DNA from: Atopostipes suicloacalis DSM 15692
GTDB lineage: Bacteria > Bacillota > Bacilli > Lactobacillales > Carnobacteriaceae_A
DNA length: 64,000 nt
NCBI RefSeq assembly: GCF_900129085.1
Contig: NZ_FQUF01000004.1
Location: 1-64,000 of the forward strand
Direction: 5' to 3'
The notes under the pieces are model-generated. The model searched no databases, was not told the DNA's origin, and worked only from the letters and a program-made list of their open reading frames with translations. Every line of letters begins with the position of its first letter. The stretch's first letter is position 1. Shown piece after piece: positions 44,165-54,278 of this stretch. Position numbers and translations under genes: made by a program.

Positions 44165-45133
44165 ATGGAACATATGAAAATGATTTTTTGGCCCTTAATA
44201 ATAAGCTTTTTGATGACTGTAATTTTGATGCCTTTTATTATTCGGTATTTTAGAGCAAAACAATTAGGACAAGTCACTTTGGACGAAGGACCTAGCTGGC
44301 ATGAAAACAAAAGTGGGACACCGACAATGGGTGGAGTAGTAATCATCTTAGCTGTCGTCCTTGCTGTTTTTTTTCTAACCCTCGTTAATGTTGATCGCAG
44401 TTTAAATGCATGGTTACTTACGGCGGTCTTTTTATTATATGGGTTAATTGGCTTTGTAGATGATTTTATTAAATTATTTATGAAACGTAATTTAGGACTG
44501 ACAAGTCGGCAAAAATTCTTGGCTCAAATCGTTATTGGCTTAGTTTTTTATGTTGTACTGTTAATGAATGGCTTTGACAATCAATTAAACGTTCCTTTTA
44601 TAGGAAATATTCCCTTAGGATATCTTTATGGATTATTTGCAATCTTTTGGTTAGTCGGTTTTTCAAATGCGACTAACTTAACGGATGGAATTGATGGCCT
44701 AATGGCTTCGACAGGAACCATTGCGTATGCTGGTTATGCTTATATTGCCTATACTCAAGAAGAATGGGGCGTGTTGATTTTTGCATTAAGTACTGTCGGA
44801 GGATTACTTGGCTTTTTAATCTTTAATCATAAACCCGCAAAAATCTTCATGGGGGATGTAGGTTCCCTTGCTTTAGGTGCAGGATTAGCGGCCATGTCAA
44901 TTTTGTTAAATGTTGAATGGACATTACTTTTAATTGGCTTAATCTTTGTTATTGAAACAGCGAGTGTGATCTTACAAGTCTTTTGGTTCAAAAAAACAGG
45001 GAAACGGATTTTCAAAATGAGTCCGATTCATCATCATTTCGAAATGGAGGGTTGGTCTGAGTGGAAAATAGTAGGCGTTTTTGCAGGAATCGGTTTTTTA
45101 ATGACCACTCTAGCCTTAATCCTTTTACCCTAA
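44165..45133 (+). CDS. mraY: phospho-N-acetylmuramoyl-pentapeptide transferase
   Basis: The membrane enzyme of about 322 residues makes lipid I from undecaprenyl phosphate. It has about ten membrane helices. Signatures are GPSWHENKSGTPTMGGVVII near residues 39-58, GFVDDFIKLFMKRNLGLT near 97-114, NLTDGIDGLMASTG near 176-189, and MSPIHHHFEMEGWSEWKIV near 285-303, which holds the catalytic histidine cluster. The longer frame starts at GTG 44144, but ATG 44165 is six bases after GAGGAAG and is preferred; ATG 44174 is also possible. Confidence 0.96.
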   Translation: MEHMKMIFWPLIISFLMTVILMPFIIRYFRAKQLGQVTLDEGPSWHENKSGTPTMGGVVIILAVVLAVFFLTLVNVDRSLNAWLLTAVFLLYGLIGFVDDFIKLFMKRNLGLTSRQKFLAQIVIGLVFYVVLLMNGFDNQLNVPFIGNIPLGYLYGLFAIFWLVGFSNATNLTDGIDGLMASTGTIAYAGYAYIAYTQEEWGVLIFALSTVGGLLGFLIFNHKPAKIFMGDVGSLALGAGLAAMSILLNVEWTLLLIGLIFVIETASVILQVFWFKKTGKRIFKMSPIHHHFEMEGWSEWKIVGVFAGIGFLMTTLALILLP

Positions 45134-45219
45134 ATCCACCTCTTCGAAATGACAAAGAATCTAAAAAAATAAGGAAATCATTTTGTGATACGAGGAATAA
45201 ATAAAAGGAGGAGTTCTTT

Positions 45220-46605
45220 GTGACCAAAGAAAATCGTTATCAAGGAAAAAATGTTTTAGTTTTAGGTCTTGCAAAAAGTGGTTATCAATCTGCAAAATTA
45301 TTACATACCCTAGGAGCAGAAGTCACCGTAAATGATGCGAAAGAGTTGGAAAATGATAATGAAGCACAGGAACTTCAAACTTTAGGGATTAAAGTAATTT
45401 CAGGAGGACATCCAGCAAATTTAATGGAAGATTCTTTTGATTTGGTTGTAAAAAATCCGGGGATTCCTTACGATAATCCAGTAATTCAGAAGGCTTTAAA
45501 ACAAAAACTCCCCGTCATTACTGAGGTAGAAGTTGCTGCTTCTGTTATGGAGGCTTCTATTATTGGGGTTACAGGGACTAATGGGAAAACAACAACGACC
45601 TCTATTATCCATGAAATGCTCAACCAAAAAAGAGTTTCTGGATCTGTTTATGCTATTGGGAACATTGGAGTTCCGGCAAGTCAATTAGCATTAAGTTTGA
45701 AATCAGATGATGATGCAGTGATAGAATTGTCAAGTTTTCAATTGATGGGGACGCCAACACTTAAACCAAATATCGCAGTGCTTACTAATTTATATTCTGC
45801 TCATTTAGATTACCACGGATCACAAGAAGCTTATGAAGAGGCAAAGATGAATATTATGCGTAATCAAACGTCTGAAGATGTTACGATTTATAATAAGGAT
45901 CAACCCCACCTTGAAAGACTGGTAAAGGAAAATTCTAACGCTCAATTGCTTCCCTTCTCGAGAAAAGAATATTTAGAAAATGGAACTTCTGTAAAAGAGG
46001 GGAACATTTATTTTAAAGGCGAAGTAGTCGCAAAAGTTTCGGATATTTTTATTCAAGGTTTTCATAATTTAGAAAATATGTTAGCTGCAATCAGCGTGGC
46101 AAAGTTAAAGGGAGTCTCTAATGAAATCATCCAAGAGGTAATGCGACAATTTCATGGGGTAAAGCACCGCACTCAGTTTATTGGGGAATATAAAGGACGT
46201 ATTTTTTACAATGATTCCAAAGCAACAAATATTGAAGCAACAGAAAATGCATTGGCAGGCTTTGACCAACCTGTGATCTTACTTGCTGGAGGTTTAGATC
46301 GAGGGAACTCCTTTGATTCTTTACTTCCTGATCTAAAAGAACATGTAAAAGCTCTAATTACTTTTGGAGAGACAGCAGATTTAATGGTAGAGGTTGCAAA
46401 AAAAGCGGGGATTACTCAAATAAAAAAAGTTGAGGATGTTACTGAGGCAGTCCCAGCAGCTTATGCTATGAGCGCTGTGGATGATATCATTTTGCTCTCG
46501 CCAGCAGCAGCTAGTTGGGATCAATATGATAATTTTGAAATACGTGGGGATATTTTTATTGAAGCCGTTCATAATTTAATAAATCTAGATGAAAAAGATC
46601 TTTAA
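45220..46605 (+). CDS. murD: UDP-N-acetylmuramoyl-L-alanine:D-glutamate ligase
   Basis: The 461-residue ligase adds D-glutamate to the peptidoglycan precursor. The N-terminal UDP-binding domain starts VLVLGLAKSGYQSAKLL. The ATP-binding loop GVTGTNGKTTTTSI is near residues 112-125. The central-domain signature FHGVKHRTQFIGEYKGRIFY is near 310-329, and NDSKATNIEATENAL follows. The start is GTG 45220 after AAGGAGG. It is followed by murG after 17 bases. Confidence 0.97.
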   Translation: MTKENRYQGKNVLVLGLAKSGYQSAKLLHTLGAEVTVNDAKELENDNEAQELQTLGIKVISGGHPANLMEDSFDLVVKNPGIPYDNPVIQKALKQKLPVITEVEVAASVMEASIIGVTGTNGKTTTTSIIHEMLNQKRVSGSVYAIGNIGVPASQLALSLKSDDDAVIELSSFQLMGTPTLKPNIAVLTNLYSAHLDYHGSQEAYEEAKMNIMRNQTSEDVTIYNKDQPHLERLVKENSNAQLLPFSRKEYLENGTSVKEGNIYFKGEVVAKVSDIFIQGFHNLENMLAAISVAKLKGVSNEIIQEVMRQFHGVKHRTQFIGEYKGRIFYNDSKATNIEATENALAGFDQPVILLAGGLDRGNSFDSLLPDLKEHVKALITFGETADLMVEVAKKAGITQIKKVEDVTEAVPAAYAMSAVDDIILLSPAAASWDQYDNFEIRGDIFIEAVHNLINLDEKDL

Positions 46606-46622
46606 GGAGAGGGATTTTATAA

Positions 46623-47753
46623 ATGAGAGTACTTTTAACAGGTGGAGGAACTGGAGGCCATATTTATCCAGCTTTAGCAGTCGCCCGAAGATTACAAGAA
46701 ATGGATTCGGAAGTTGAGCTTCTTTATGTAGGAACAAAAAGAGGACTTGAAAGTACGATTGTGCCCAGAGAAAAAATTCCCTTTAAAACAATAGAAGTTG
46801 AAGGGTTTATGCGAAGCCTCAATTTTGAAGGAATAAAATATAACTTGCGTAGTGTCCATTTGTTTTTAAAAAGCATTAGCGAAGCTAAAAAAATTATCCG
46901 AACCTTTCAACCAGATGTTGTTTTAGGAACAGGCGGCTATGTTAGTGCTCCGATTTGTTATGCTGCTTCAAAAGAAGGTATCGCAACGGTTGTACATGAA
47001 CAGAATAGTTTTTTAGGATTAACGAATAAATTTTTACTTCGTTATATTGATCGTTTGGCGATTAGTTTTGATGATATTTATGAACAAATGAAAAAGTATC
47101 AAGAAAAAGTAGTTTTCACAGGAAATCCTCGCGCACAGGAAGTGAATTCTGCGAACTTGCCGATGATTGACCATGTTTTGGGATTAGATGTAACCAAACC
47201 AATCGCACTTATTTTTGGCGGAAGCCGTGGAGCTCCTAAAATTAATCAAGCGGTTGTAGAAGCTTATCCTATTCTGCGAACACGAGGTTATCAGATTATT
47301 TTTGTTCCAGGTGAAGAACATTATAAAAAAATTGTGAAACAACTCAATGATGTTTCACCTTTAGCTCGTAATCCTCATTTTGTCGTCAGACCTTATATTG
47401 ATCATATGATTGATATTTTACGGAATGTTTCTGTTATCGTGAGTCGAAGTGGCGCGACGACTATTGCAGAAATTACAGTCTTAGGAATCCCAAGTGTGTT
47501 GATTCCTTCTCCGTATGTAACGGATGATCACCAAACAAAAAATGCTCAAAGTTTAGTAAATAATGAGGCAGCTATCTTATTAAAAGAAGATCAATTATCT
47601 GGAAAATCTCTTTTAAGCAAGTTAGATGAATTGATGAATAGTGTAAATAAAAGATCTTTTATGAGCGAACGTGCTCGAGAGCTTGGACAACCACGAGCCA
47701 CAGATCAGCTGATTCAAGTCATGCTTGATGAAGTGAAGAACAAAAAGAAATAA
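46623..47753 (+). CDS. murG: undecaprenyldiphospho-muramoylpentapeptide beta-N-acetylglucosaminyltransferase
   Basis: The 376-residue GT28 enzyme converts lipid I to lipid II on the inner membrane face. It has the glycine-rich loop LLTGGGTGGHIYPALAVARR (residues 4-23), GTGGYVSAPICYAA near 99-112, the donor site FGGSRGAPKINQAV near 198-211, and SRSGATTIAEITVLGIPSVLIP near 275-296. The start follows AAGGAGAGG. It lies between murD and divIB. Confidence 0.97.
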   Translation: MRVLLTGGGTGGHIYPALAVARRLQEMDSEVELLYVGTKRGLESTIVPREKIPFKTIEVEGFMRSLNFEGIKYNLRSVHLFLKSISEAKKIIRTFQPDVVLGTGGYVSAPICYAASKEGIATVVHEQNSFLGLTNKFLLRYIDRLAISFDDIYEQMKKYQEKVVFTGNPRAQEVNSANLPMIDHVLGLDVTKPIALIFGGSRGAPKINQAVVEAYPILRTRGYQIIFVPGEEHYKKIVKQLNDVSPLARNPHFVVRPYIDHMIDILRNVSVIVSRSGATTIAEITVLGIPSVLIPSPYVTDDHQTKNAQSLVNNEAAILLKEDQLSGKSLLSKLDELMNSVNKRSFMSERARELGQPRATDQLIQVMLDEVKNKKK

Positions 47754-47816
47754 AACAGACAAGGTGGCTTAAGGTTTTGTAAAAAATGAATTCAATCATG
47801 AAAGGAGAAATAATCT

Positions 47817-48650
47817 ATGGCATATAATAATACTGATTTATCTCAAGAAAAAGATGTCCAAGCAAATGAACATCCAAAAGAGAGTTCTATGGCTTTTTAT
47901 AAAGTCATGCAAAGATATATTCCAATTGTCATAATTAATCTCCTAATCATTATTATTATGAGCTATCTTATAAGTCCTTTGAGTAAAGTAGCTACAATAG
48001 TAGTTAAAGGAAACGAAGCGGTTTATGATCAACAGATTATTGAAGAAAGCGGTATTCGTAGTAAAGACTCTGTCCTAGAGCTTATGCGTAAAAAAGATAC
48101 AACAGCTGAAAATATTGTTCAAAATCTTCCGCAAGTTTCTGAATCTTCTGTAGATATTTCTGGCTTTAACGAAGTGATTATTCAGGTAAAAGAATATAAT
48201 ACAGTCGCCTATATTGCAAAAGAACAATCATATTTACGTGTTTTAGAAAATGGAACAGTTCTTGATGAAGAATATAATGTATCTATTGGAAACCAACCCG
48301 TTCTTACAAAATTTGAAGAAGGAGCAGCACTGGATCGAATGATCGAGGAATTAAGTAAAGTCGACATGCCGATATTGAATTTAATTTCTGAAATTGAATT
48401 AGTGACCGATCGAGAAAACTCCTTATTCATTCGCGTGTATATGAATAATGGCAATCGAGTTCTTTCTTTAATCCCTACTTTTTCCGAAAAGATTCCTTAT
48501 TACCCCCAAATGGTAAAGGCTGTAAATGGAAAAAAAGGAGTTTTTGATATGGAAGCCGGAGTCTACTTTACTCCTTTTGTTGATGAAGAGACAGAAGAAT
48601 CTGGATTAAATGAAGACGAAAGAGAAGCACTTGAAGAATTTAATGAATAA
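47817..48650 (+). CDS. divIB: cell division protein DivIB/FtsQ
   Basis: The 277-residue bitopic protein has a cytoplasmic tail of about 35 residues, one membrane helix (VIINLLIIIIMSYLISPLSK near residues 39-58), then a POTRA domain (VVKGNEAVYDQQIIEESGIRS) and the FtsQ/DivIB beta domain (residues about 130-250). It joins FtsL and DivIC in the septal complex. The C-terminal tail is acidic. It is closed by a short GC stem with a T-tract. Confidence 0.92.
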   Translation: MAYNNTDLSQEKDVQANEHPKESSMAFYKVMQRYIPIVIINLLIIIIMSYLISPLSKVATIVVKGNEAVYDQQIIEESGIRSKDSVLELMRKKDTTAENIVQNLPQVSESSVDISGFNEVIIQVKEYNTVAYIAKEQSYLRVLENGTVLDEEYNVSIGNQPVLTKFEEGAALDRMIEELSKVDMPILNLISEIELVTDRENSLFIRVYMNNGNRVLSLIPTFSEKIPYYPQMVKAVNGKKGVFDMEAGVYFTPFVDEETEESGLNEDEREALEEFNE

Positions 48651-48655
48651 GAGAG

Positions 48656-48676
48656 GGCAGTTTAAGCTGCCTTTTT
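48656..48676 (+). terminator. weak terminator after divIB
   Basis: GGCAG and CTGCC pair around TTTAAG, followed by TTTTTCT, just after the divIB stop. The stem is short, so read-through to ftsA is likely. Confidence 0.55.
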
Positions 48677-48975
48677 CTATATAAGAAAATTTTAATCTTT
48701 TTATACTTCGTTTTTAGGATAATATTTATCAAATAAATCTAAACAATATAGAGAATAGTAAAAATGTTAGAAAACAAAAGTCTTTGAAATAAAATCGTAA
48801 TGATGAAATATAAGCTGAACCTCTACTTTGAATGGATTTTATGGTAATATTAACAGTATGTTAGGAAAGTTTATTTCAGTTAAAAATGAAGTGTTAAAAT
48901 TTTATTAAATATAGACTTTCAATTATAGTATGATGAAAACTTAAAAATAAAAAAATGGGAGGTTTCAATCATAAA
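48677..48975. other. spacer before ftsA, likely promoter region
   Basis: About 300 AT-rich bases without a gene. Promoter-like pieces such as TTGAAT (around 48829) and TATGAT (around 48930) occur, but no pair has good spacing. ftsAZ commonly have their own promoters at this place in Firmicutes. Confidence 0.4.
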
Positions 48976-50301
48976 ATGAAAAGCGGAATTTATGCAAGTT
49001 TAGATATTGGAACCACTTCAATTAAAGTAATCGCAGCCGAAGTTTTAAATGGCCAAATCAATGTTATTGGAGTAGGAAATGAACGATCGAATGGATTGAG
49101 CCGAGGAATGATTGTGGATATTGATCAAACAGCGGTATCGATTCAACAAGCAGTGAGGCAAGCAGAAGATAAAGCAGACATTAAAATTAATGAACTAATC
49201 GTAGGAATACCAGCCAACAATTTACACATTAATTCTTGTTATGGCAGTATTTCTATTAATCAAAATCACCAAGAAATAACAGATGAAGATGTTCAAAGTG
49301 TGGTTGAAAAGGCAATAGAGGGTAGTTTAAATCAAGAACGTGAAGTACTTAATCTAACGCTAGAAGAATTCGTAGTAGATGGTTTTGATGAAATTAAAGA
49401 CCCACGCGGTATGATTGGAAATCGAATTGAGTTTAGAGGCACAATGACTTCTATCCCTCGTTCTATTTTACATAATATCCGAAAAGCTGTTCAAAAAGCT
49501 GGTTTTGGAATCAAAAATATTATATTACAACCTCATGCCATGGCCCAAGTTTCTTTAAGTGAAGATGAGAGAAATTTTGGGGCGCTTTTAGTGGATATGG
49601 GAGGCGGACAAACAAGCGTTGCCGTCCTTCACGAAAACCAGGTTAAACATGCCCAAGTGATTCCTGAAGGTGGAGAGTACGTAACAAAAGATATTTCAAT
49701 CGTTTTAAATACTTCAATTAAAAATGCAGAAAAGCTAAAGAGAGATGTGGGACATGCTTTTTATGAAGAAGCTAACCCTGAGCGTTCAGTTTCAGTTGAA
49801 GTTGTTGGACAAAACGATTTAGTGACGTTTAAAGAAGCTTATATTGCAGAAGTTATTGAAGCACGGTTAGAACAAATTTTCGAACAACTAAAATTTTCTG
49901 TTGATCATGTAGGTGCTGGGAAATTACCGGCAGGGATGGTTATTAGTGGAGGTGCCGCATCATTACCTGGAATTGAACATTTAGCAGAAGATGTCTTTAA
50001 TGTTCCGGTAAGAATTTATGTTCCAGATTTTATGAGTGTTCGTTATCCAGCCTTTACAAATGCAATAGGTTTAGTAGTTGCTGAAACAAACCTAAGTGAT
50101 ATTGAGCGCTTGATTAATCAAACAGTTTTAGGGAAAACATTAAATCTACAAGCGAAAAATTCTGTTCGTCCTGTGGTCCGAGAAAATCAGGAACAAGATG
50201 AACAAACAGAAGAAATTACCCAACCCAGTTCTCAACCAAATGAGGAAAAAGAACCATTCGGTGACAAAGTAAAAAACTTTTTTTCTGGATTTTTTGAATA
50301 A
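48976..50301 (+). CDS. ftsA: cell division protein FtsA
   Basis: The actin-like ATPase of about 441 residues tethers FtsZ to the membrane. It has the phosphate-1 loop YASLDIGTTSIKVIAAEV, the phosphate-2 region LLVDMGGGQTSVAVLHENQ near 205, and the adenosine motif GMVISGGAASLPGIEHLAE near 323. The C-terminal amphipathic membrane-targeting helix is present as FGDKVKNFFSGFFE. The frame extends to ATG 48955, which lies before the GGGAGG site; ATG 48976 follows that site by 13 bases and gives the usual start. ftsZ follows after 156 bases. Confidence 0.95.
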   Translation: MKSGIYASLDIGTTSIKVIAAEVLNGQINVIGVGNERSNGLSRGMIVDIDQTAVSIQQAVRQAEDKADIKINELIVGIPANNLHINSCYGSISINQNHQEITDEDVQSVVEKAIEGSLNQEREVLNLTLEEFVVDGFDEIKDPRGMIGNRIEFRGTMTSIPRSILHNIRKAVQKAGFGIKNIILQPHAMAQVSLSEDERNFGALLVDMGGGQTSVAVLHENQVKHAQVIPEGGEYVTKDISIVLNTSIKNAEKLKRDVGHAFYEEANPERSVSVEVVGQNDLVTFKEAYIAEVIEARLEQIFEQLKFSVDHVGAGKLPAGMVISGGAASLPGIEHLAEDVFNVPVRIYVPDFMSVRYPAFTNAIGLVVAETNLSDIERLINQTVLGKTLNLQAKNSVRPVVRENQEQDEQTEEITQPSSQPNEEKEPFGDKVKNFFSGFFE

Positions 50302-50457
50302 ACTTAAAAAGAAAGTCATTTGTTGAGAAAGCTTTTAGGAAAGACTGTTAAAACAGAGCCAATTAATGCTAAAATGGTAGATGTAAATTCAATTGAAAAT
50401 ATAAAATATAATATTTAAAATGAAAATGTTACTGATTGTGGTACAGGAGGAAAATAA

Positions 50458-51753
50458 ATGGATTTAGATTTCGAAATGACGCCTCCAACTGGCGCGGTGA
50501 TTAAAGTCATTGGTGTTGGTGGAGCTGGTGGAAATGCTGTAAACCGAATGATTGAAGAGGGTGTTGGCGGGGTTGAGTTTATTGTTGCTAACACGGATGT
50601 ACAAGCCTTAAATTTAATGAATGCTGAAACTAAAATTCAACTGGGTCCCAAACTTACACGTGGACTAGGTGCAGGTTCAATGCCTGAGATTGGGAAAAAA
50701 TCAGCTGAAGAAAGTGAAGAATCTATTGCAGAAGCACTACAAGGTGCAGATATGGTCTTTATTACAGCTGGAATGGGTGGAGGAACAGGTACAGGTGCAG
50801 CCGGTATTGTTTCTAAAGTAGCAAAAGAACAAGGGGCATTGACTATTGGAGTCATTACCCGTCCATTTAGCTTTGAAGGTCCGAAAAAAGCTCGCTATGC
50901 CGAAGAGGGTATCGAGTTAATGAAAGAACATGTAGATACATTAGTGACCATCTCAAATAACCGTCTATTGGAAATTGTAGATAAGAAAACACCTATTCTT
51001 GAAGCCTTCCGCGAAGCAGACAATGTCTTGCGTCAAGGTGTACAAGGTATTTCTGATATGATTACGAACCCAGGTTTTGTAAACTTAGACTTTGCAGACG
51101 TTAAAACAGTTATGGAAAATCAAGGTTCTGCACTAATGGGAATTGGATCAGCCGGTGGAGAAAACCGTACCGCAGAAGCTACTCAAAAAGCAATTTCTTC
51201 TCCATTATTAGAAGTTTCTATTGAAGGTGCAGATAATGTACTCTTAAATATTGCAGGTGGTGCTGACTTAACATTATTTGAAGCACAAGATGCTGCAGAT
51301 ATTATATCAGCTGCTTCTACAAGTGATGTAAATATTATTTTTGGAACGTCAATTAATGAAAACTTAAATGATGAAGTGGTCGTCACCGTAATCGCTACAG
51401 GAATTAAAGAAAAAGATTTACCAGGAGGACCTGGACGTTCTTCACAAAGTAGTCAGAGTACACAAAGAAATCGTCCATCAAATGTAGAGGATCGAGACCG
51501 TAGACAAAATACATCAAACGAAGAACCTGCCTCAAATGATCATCAAAGTAATAGTGATCCATTTGGAAACTGGGATATTCGAAGAGAGAACAATTTACGT
51601 GACCGACACAATGCAGATTTAGACGAGCATAAAGAGAGCAATCAAGATCGCGGAAGCAATATTTTTAACCGTGAAAACGAAGATGAAGTAGCAAAAGAAA
51701 ACGATGAACTAGATACTCCGCCATTCTTTAGACGTCGACGCAGAGACGACTAA
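50458..51753 (+). CDS. ftsZ: cell division GTPase FtsZ
   Basis: The 431-residue tubulin homologue forms the division ring. GTP-binding motifs are [19 protein letters not shown] near residues 17-35, the tubulin signature [14 protein letters not shown] near 103-116, and [16 protein letters not shown] near 205-220. The conserved globular part ends near residue 318. A Q/R/N-rich variable linker of about 100 residues follows, and the last residues [12 protein letters not shown] form the C-terminal peptide that binds FtsA and SepF. The start follows AGGAGG. Confidence 0.98.
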   Translation: MDLDFEMTPPTGAVIKVIGVGGAGGNAVNRMIEEGVGGVEFIVANTDVQALNLMNAETKIQLGPKLTRGLGAGSMPEIGKKSAEESEESIAEALQGADMVFITAGMGGGTGTGAAGIVSKVAKEQGALTIGVITRPFSFEGPKKARYAEEGIELMKEHVDTLVTISNNRLLEIVDKKTPILEAFREADNVLRQGVQGISDMITNPGFVNLDFADVKTVMENQGSALMGIGSAGGENRTAEATQKAISSPLLEVSIEGADNVLLNIAGGADLTLFEAQDAADIISAASTSDVNIIFGTSINENLNDEVVVTVIATGIKEKDLPGGPGRSSQSSQSTQRNRPSNVEDRDRRQNTSNEEPASNDHQSNSDPFGNWDIRRENNLRDRHNADLDEHKESNQDRGSNIFNRENEDEVAKENDELDTPPFFRRRRRDD

Positions 51754-51776
51754 TAGACCTAAAAGGAGAAATGATC

Positions 51777-52259
51777 ATGAATAATTTTAAAGATAAGTTC
51801 AATAGTTTCTTCTTTCTTGATGATGAAGGGGAACTAGATCGTGTAGAAGAAATAGAGGAAAAACAAATAGAACCTACTTACGAAGACAATAATCGAACAG
51901 AAAAAAATGAAACGCTAAAAACAAATCAATGGACACGAAAAAAATCGGGAAGGGAGAATGTGGTAGCCATTAATCAAAAACAAGCACTGCAAAAGCCACA
52001 GATCACAATTATTGAACCAAGACTATATTCTGAAGTTCAAGAAATTTCCGATCATTTATTATCCAATCAATCGATTATTGTTAATTTTCGTAGAATGGAC
52101 CATGAACAAGCAACAAAAGTCATTGATTTCTTAATGGGTGTAACCTATGCGATTAAAGGAGATATCCAAAGATTGGATGATGAAATATTTATTTGTACTC
52201 CTCAAAGTGTAACGGTCAACGGTTCTGACTTATCTGAATTTAGTGAATCACTATTGTAA
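51777..52259 (+). CDS. sepF: cell division protein SepF
   Basis: The 160-residue protein polymerises into rings that bind the FtsZ tail and help septum formation. It has an amphipathic N-terminal helix (NNFKDKFNSFFFLDD), a charged linker and the SepF core from about residue 70 (ITIIEPRLYSEVQEISDHLL, then NFRRMDHEQATKVIDFLMG). ATG 51777 lies eight bases after GGAG; ATG 51771 is too close. It is followed by yggT. Confidence 0.94.
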   Translation: MNNFKDKFNSFFFLDDEGELDRVEEIEEKQIEPTYEDNNRTEKNETLKTNQWTRKKSGRENVVAINQKQALQKPQITIIEPRLYSEVQEISDHLLSNQSIIVNFRRMDHEQATKVIDFLMGVTYAIKGDIQRLDDEIFICTPQSVTVNGSDLSEFSESLL

Positions 52260-52283
52260 TTATTGAGGAGAAGAATTAAAAAT

Positions 52284-52571
52284 ATGGTAAATATACTCAT
52301 TCAACTAAGAGGTTTAGCTATTCGATTGATTGATGCTTATCAATTAATCCTTGTCGTTTATTTTTTAATGTCTTGGTTACCTGGGGCTTATCAATCAAAA
52401 TTAGGAGAAATTTTATATCGAATTTGTGAACCTTACGTTGGCTTTTTTAGAAAATTCGTACCTCCAATTGGTTTTATAAGTCTTGCGGGAATAGTAGCAC
52501 TTGTTGCTCTTTCCTTAATTCAAAATGGTGTGATTGTGTTCTTTAATTTTCTAATTCGCTTATTTATTTAG
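52284..52571 (+). CDS. YggT/YlmG family membrane protein
   Basis: The protein of about 95 residues has two membrane segments around a conserved loop (SWLPGAYQSKLGEILYRICE, then PYVGFFRKFVPPIGFISLAGIV). It matches YlmG/YggT, encoded after sepF in most Firmicutes, with a role in division or membrane organisation that is not settled. The start is uncertain: the frame opens at TTG 52263 within the sepF end, and ATG 52284 lies 13 bases after GAGGAG. Confidence 0.88.
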   Translation: MVNILIQLRGLAIRLIDAYQLILVVYFLMSWLPGAYQSKLGEILYRICEPYVGFFRKFVPPIGFISLAGIVALVALSLIQNGVIVFFNFLIRLFI

Positions 52572-52585
52572 GGGAGTAAAAAAAC

Positions 52586-53371
52586 ATGATGAATATCTAT
52601 CAACACTTTCGTGAAGATGAACAGTCTTTTATTGATCAAGTCATTGACTGGATTTTACAAGTCGAAAATCAATATGCCCCGTATTTAACGAATTTTTTGA
52701 ATCCAAGACAACTATTTATTGTTGAATCTATTATTGGGCAATACGATACGATTTATCACCAATCATTCGGTGGGTATGAAGGGGCGGAACAACAACGAAT
52801 TTTAATTTATCCGCCCTATTATGAACCAACTTCGAATGATTTTGAAATTACTCTGTTTGAAATTAACTACCCTACAAAATTTGCTGAATTATCTCATGGG
52901 CAAATCATGGGAACTGTATTAGGGATAGGAATTTCTAGAGGGAATTTAGGAGATATTCTAACGGATGGAGAACGCTGGCAATTTTTCGCTGATGAAGGAA
53001 TGAAAGATTTTATCTTAATGAATGTGAACCATGTAGGGCGTGTAAATGTTCATTTAGAAGAAAATTCTATCGAAAACCTTGTTCAAAAAATGGATAAGTG
53101 GGAGTCAGAAGAAATTGTCGTTTCTTCATTACGTATAGATGTTATTTTAGCACGGGCATTAAATGTGTCTCGTAATCGAGCAAAAACGTTAATAAAAGAT
53201 CAAAAAGTTAAACTAAATTGGGTAGAAGTTGAAAGACCAGATATTGACGTGGAAGAATACGATATTCTTTCAATACGTGGATTTGGTCGAGTAAAGATTG
53301 GAACACAACAAGGGATCACTCGTAAAGATAATCTTGTATTAAAAATAGAGGTTATTGATCGAAACACATAA
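52586..53371 (+). CDS. ylmH: YlmH family S4-domain RNA-binding protein
   Basis: The 261-residue protein has a YlmH N-terminal part (residues 1-175, including GTVLGIGISRGNLGDILTDG) and a C-terminal S4 RNA-binding domain (SSLRIDVILARALNVSRNRA, near residues 178-250). YlmH is found between yggT and divIVA. Family members bind RNA and have been linked to ribosome rescue in Bacillus. It starts at ATG 52586, 15 bases after yggT. It ends 45 bases before divIVA. Confidence 0.93.
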   Translation: MMNIYQHFREDEQSFIDQVIDWILQVENQYAPYLTNFLNPRQLFIVESIIGQYDTIYHQSFGGYEGAEQQRILIYPPYYEPTSNDFEITLFEINYPTKFAELSHGQIMGTVLGIGISRGNLGDILTDGERWQFFADEGMKDFILMNVNHVGRVNVHLEENSIENLVQKMDKWESEEIVVSSLRIDVILARALNVSRNRAKTLIKDQKVKLNWVEVERPDIDVEEYDILSIRGFGRVKIGTQQGITRKDNLVLKIEVIDRNT

Positions 53372-53416
53372 AGAGTTTAAAAGTAGAATTATTATTTATT
53401 GGAAGAGGGGATTTAT

Positions 53417-54253
53417 ATGCCATTAACACCGTTAGAGATACATAACAAGGAATTTGATACGCGTATGCGTGGTTACGATCAAGATGAGGTTAATGAATTT
53501 CTTGATCAGGTCATTCGTGATTACGAATTATTAATTCGTCAAAATAAAGAAGTTAATGATGAGCTTGAAATTTTGAATAAAAAATTGTCGAATTACGAAG
53601 AAATGCAAGAATCCTTAAATAAATCAATTCTTGTAGCTCAGGATGCAGCGGATCGTCTAAAAGAAAATACAGAGCGTGAAATCGAAGTTATTAAGCTAGA
53701 AGCTGAAAAATATGCAGAGAATATCCGCGCAGAAGCCGACGAGTATGCGACAGAAACCAATAAAAAAGCGGATGAATATGCTGATTCAATACATAAAGAA
53801 GCAGACGATAATGCGGATGCTTTATTACAAGAAGCCGTATTAAAAGCACGAAAAATTGAAGATGAAACGGAAGCTTTAAGAAAACAAAGTCGTGTCTTCA
53901 GACAAAGATTACAACTTCTTATCGAAACGCAACTTGAACTTTTGACTAAAGAAGATTGGGATAATCTTTTAGTTGGAAAACCAATTGAATATCCTGATAC
54001 TGAGATGATTACAGAAGTTGAAAAAGAACTAGAAGAAAAAATAGATATCGATGAAGAAGAAACATCTGAGCAAATAGAAGATTTGGATGAGTCATTTTCA
54101 ACTGAAGAAGCAACAGAAGTTGACACAGAAGACAATTTAGTCGATACAGTTGCAAATGAAGAAGATGACGTATATAATAATGAAAGTTCAGAAGACGATT
54201 ATGAAGAAGGCTCTATGCCCGCAGTAGAATTACCAGATTCTGCACAAGAATAA
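53417..54253 (+). CDS. divIVA: cell division initiation protein DivIVA
   Basis: The 278-residue protein recognises curved membrane at poles and septa. The N-terminal lipid-binding domain is MPLTPLEIHNKEFDTRMRGY with the conserved DQDEVNEFLDQVIRDYE. A long coiled coil (residues about 30-165) contains repeats of the type EADEYATETNKKADEYAD. The C-terminal 90 residues are highly acidic and probably disordered, longer than in B. subtilis. TTG 53399 opens the frame, but ATG 53417 has GAGGGG at proper distance. Confidence 0.95.
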   Translation: MPLTPLEIHNKEFDTRMRGYDQDEVNEFLDQVIRDYELLIRQNKEVNDELEILNKKLSNYEEMQESLNKSILVAQDAADRLKENTEREIEVIKLEAEKYAENIRAEADEYATETNKKADEYADSIHKEADDNADALLQEAVLKARKIEDETEALRKQSRVFRQRLQLLIETQLELLTKEDWDNLLVGKPIEYPDTEMITEVEKELEEKIDIDEEETSEQIEDLDESFSTEEATEVDTEDNLVDTVANEEDDVYNNESSEDDYEEGSMPAVELPDSAQE

Positions 54254-54278
54254 TTAGATTTTAAATATTAATAACATA

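Noticed and set aside
20343-45160. Dispersed intergenic repeat family based on TTCGAAAATGAC-like motifs (13243, 20343, 33885, 45140)
   Set aside because: The copies share only a short AT-rich core; two form hairpins and two do not. Similarity is too weak to call a repeat family without a genome-wide search.
53638-54135. 165-codon minus-strand frame rich in serine inside divIVA
   Set aside because: It is the complement of the coiled-coil and acidic repeats of divIVA. No start signal is seen and divIVA is clearly the real gene.
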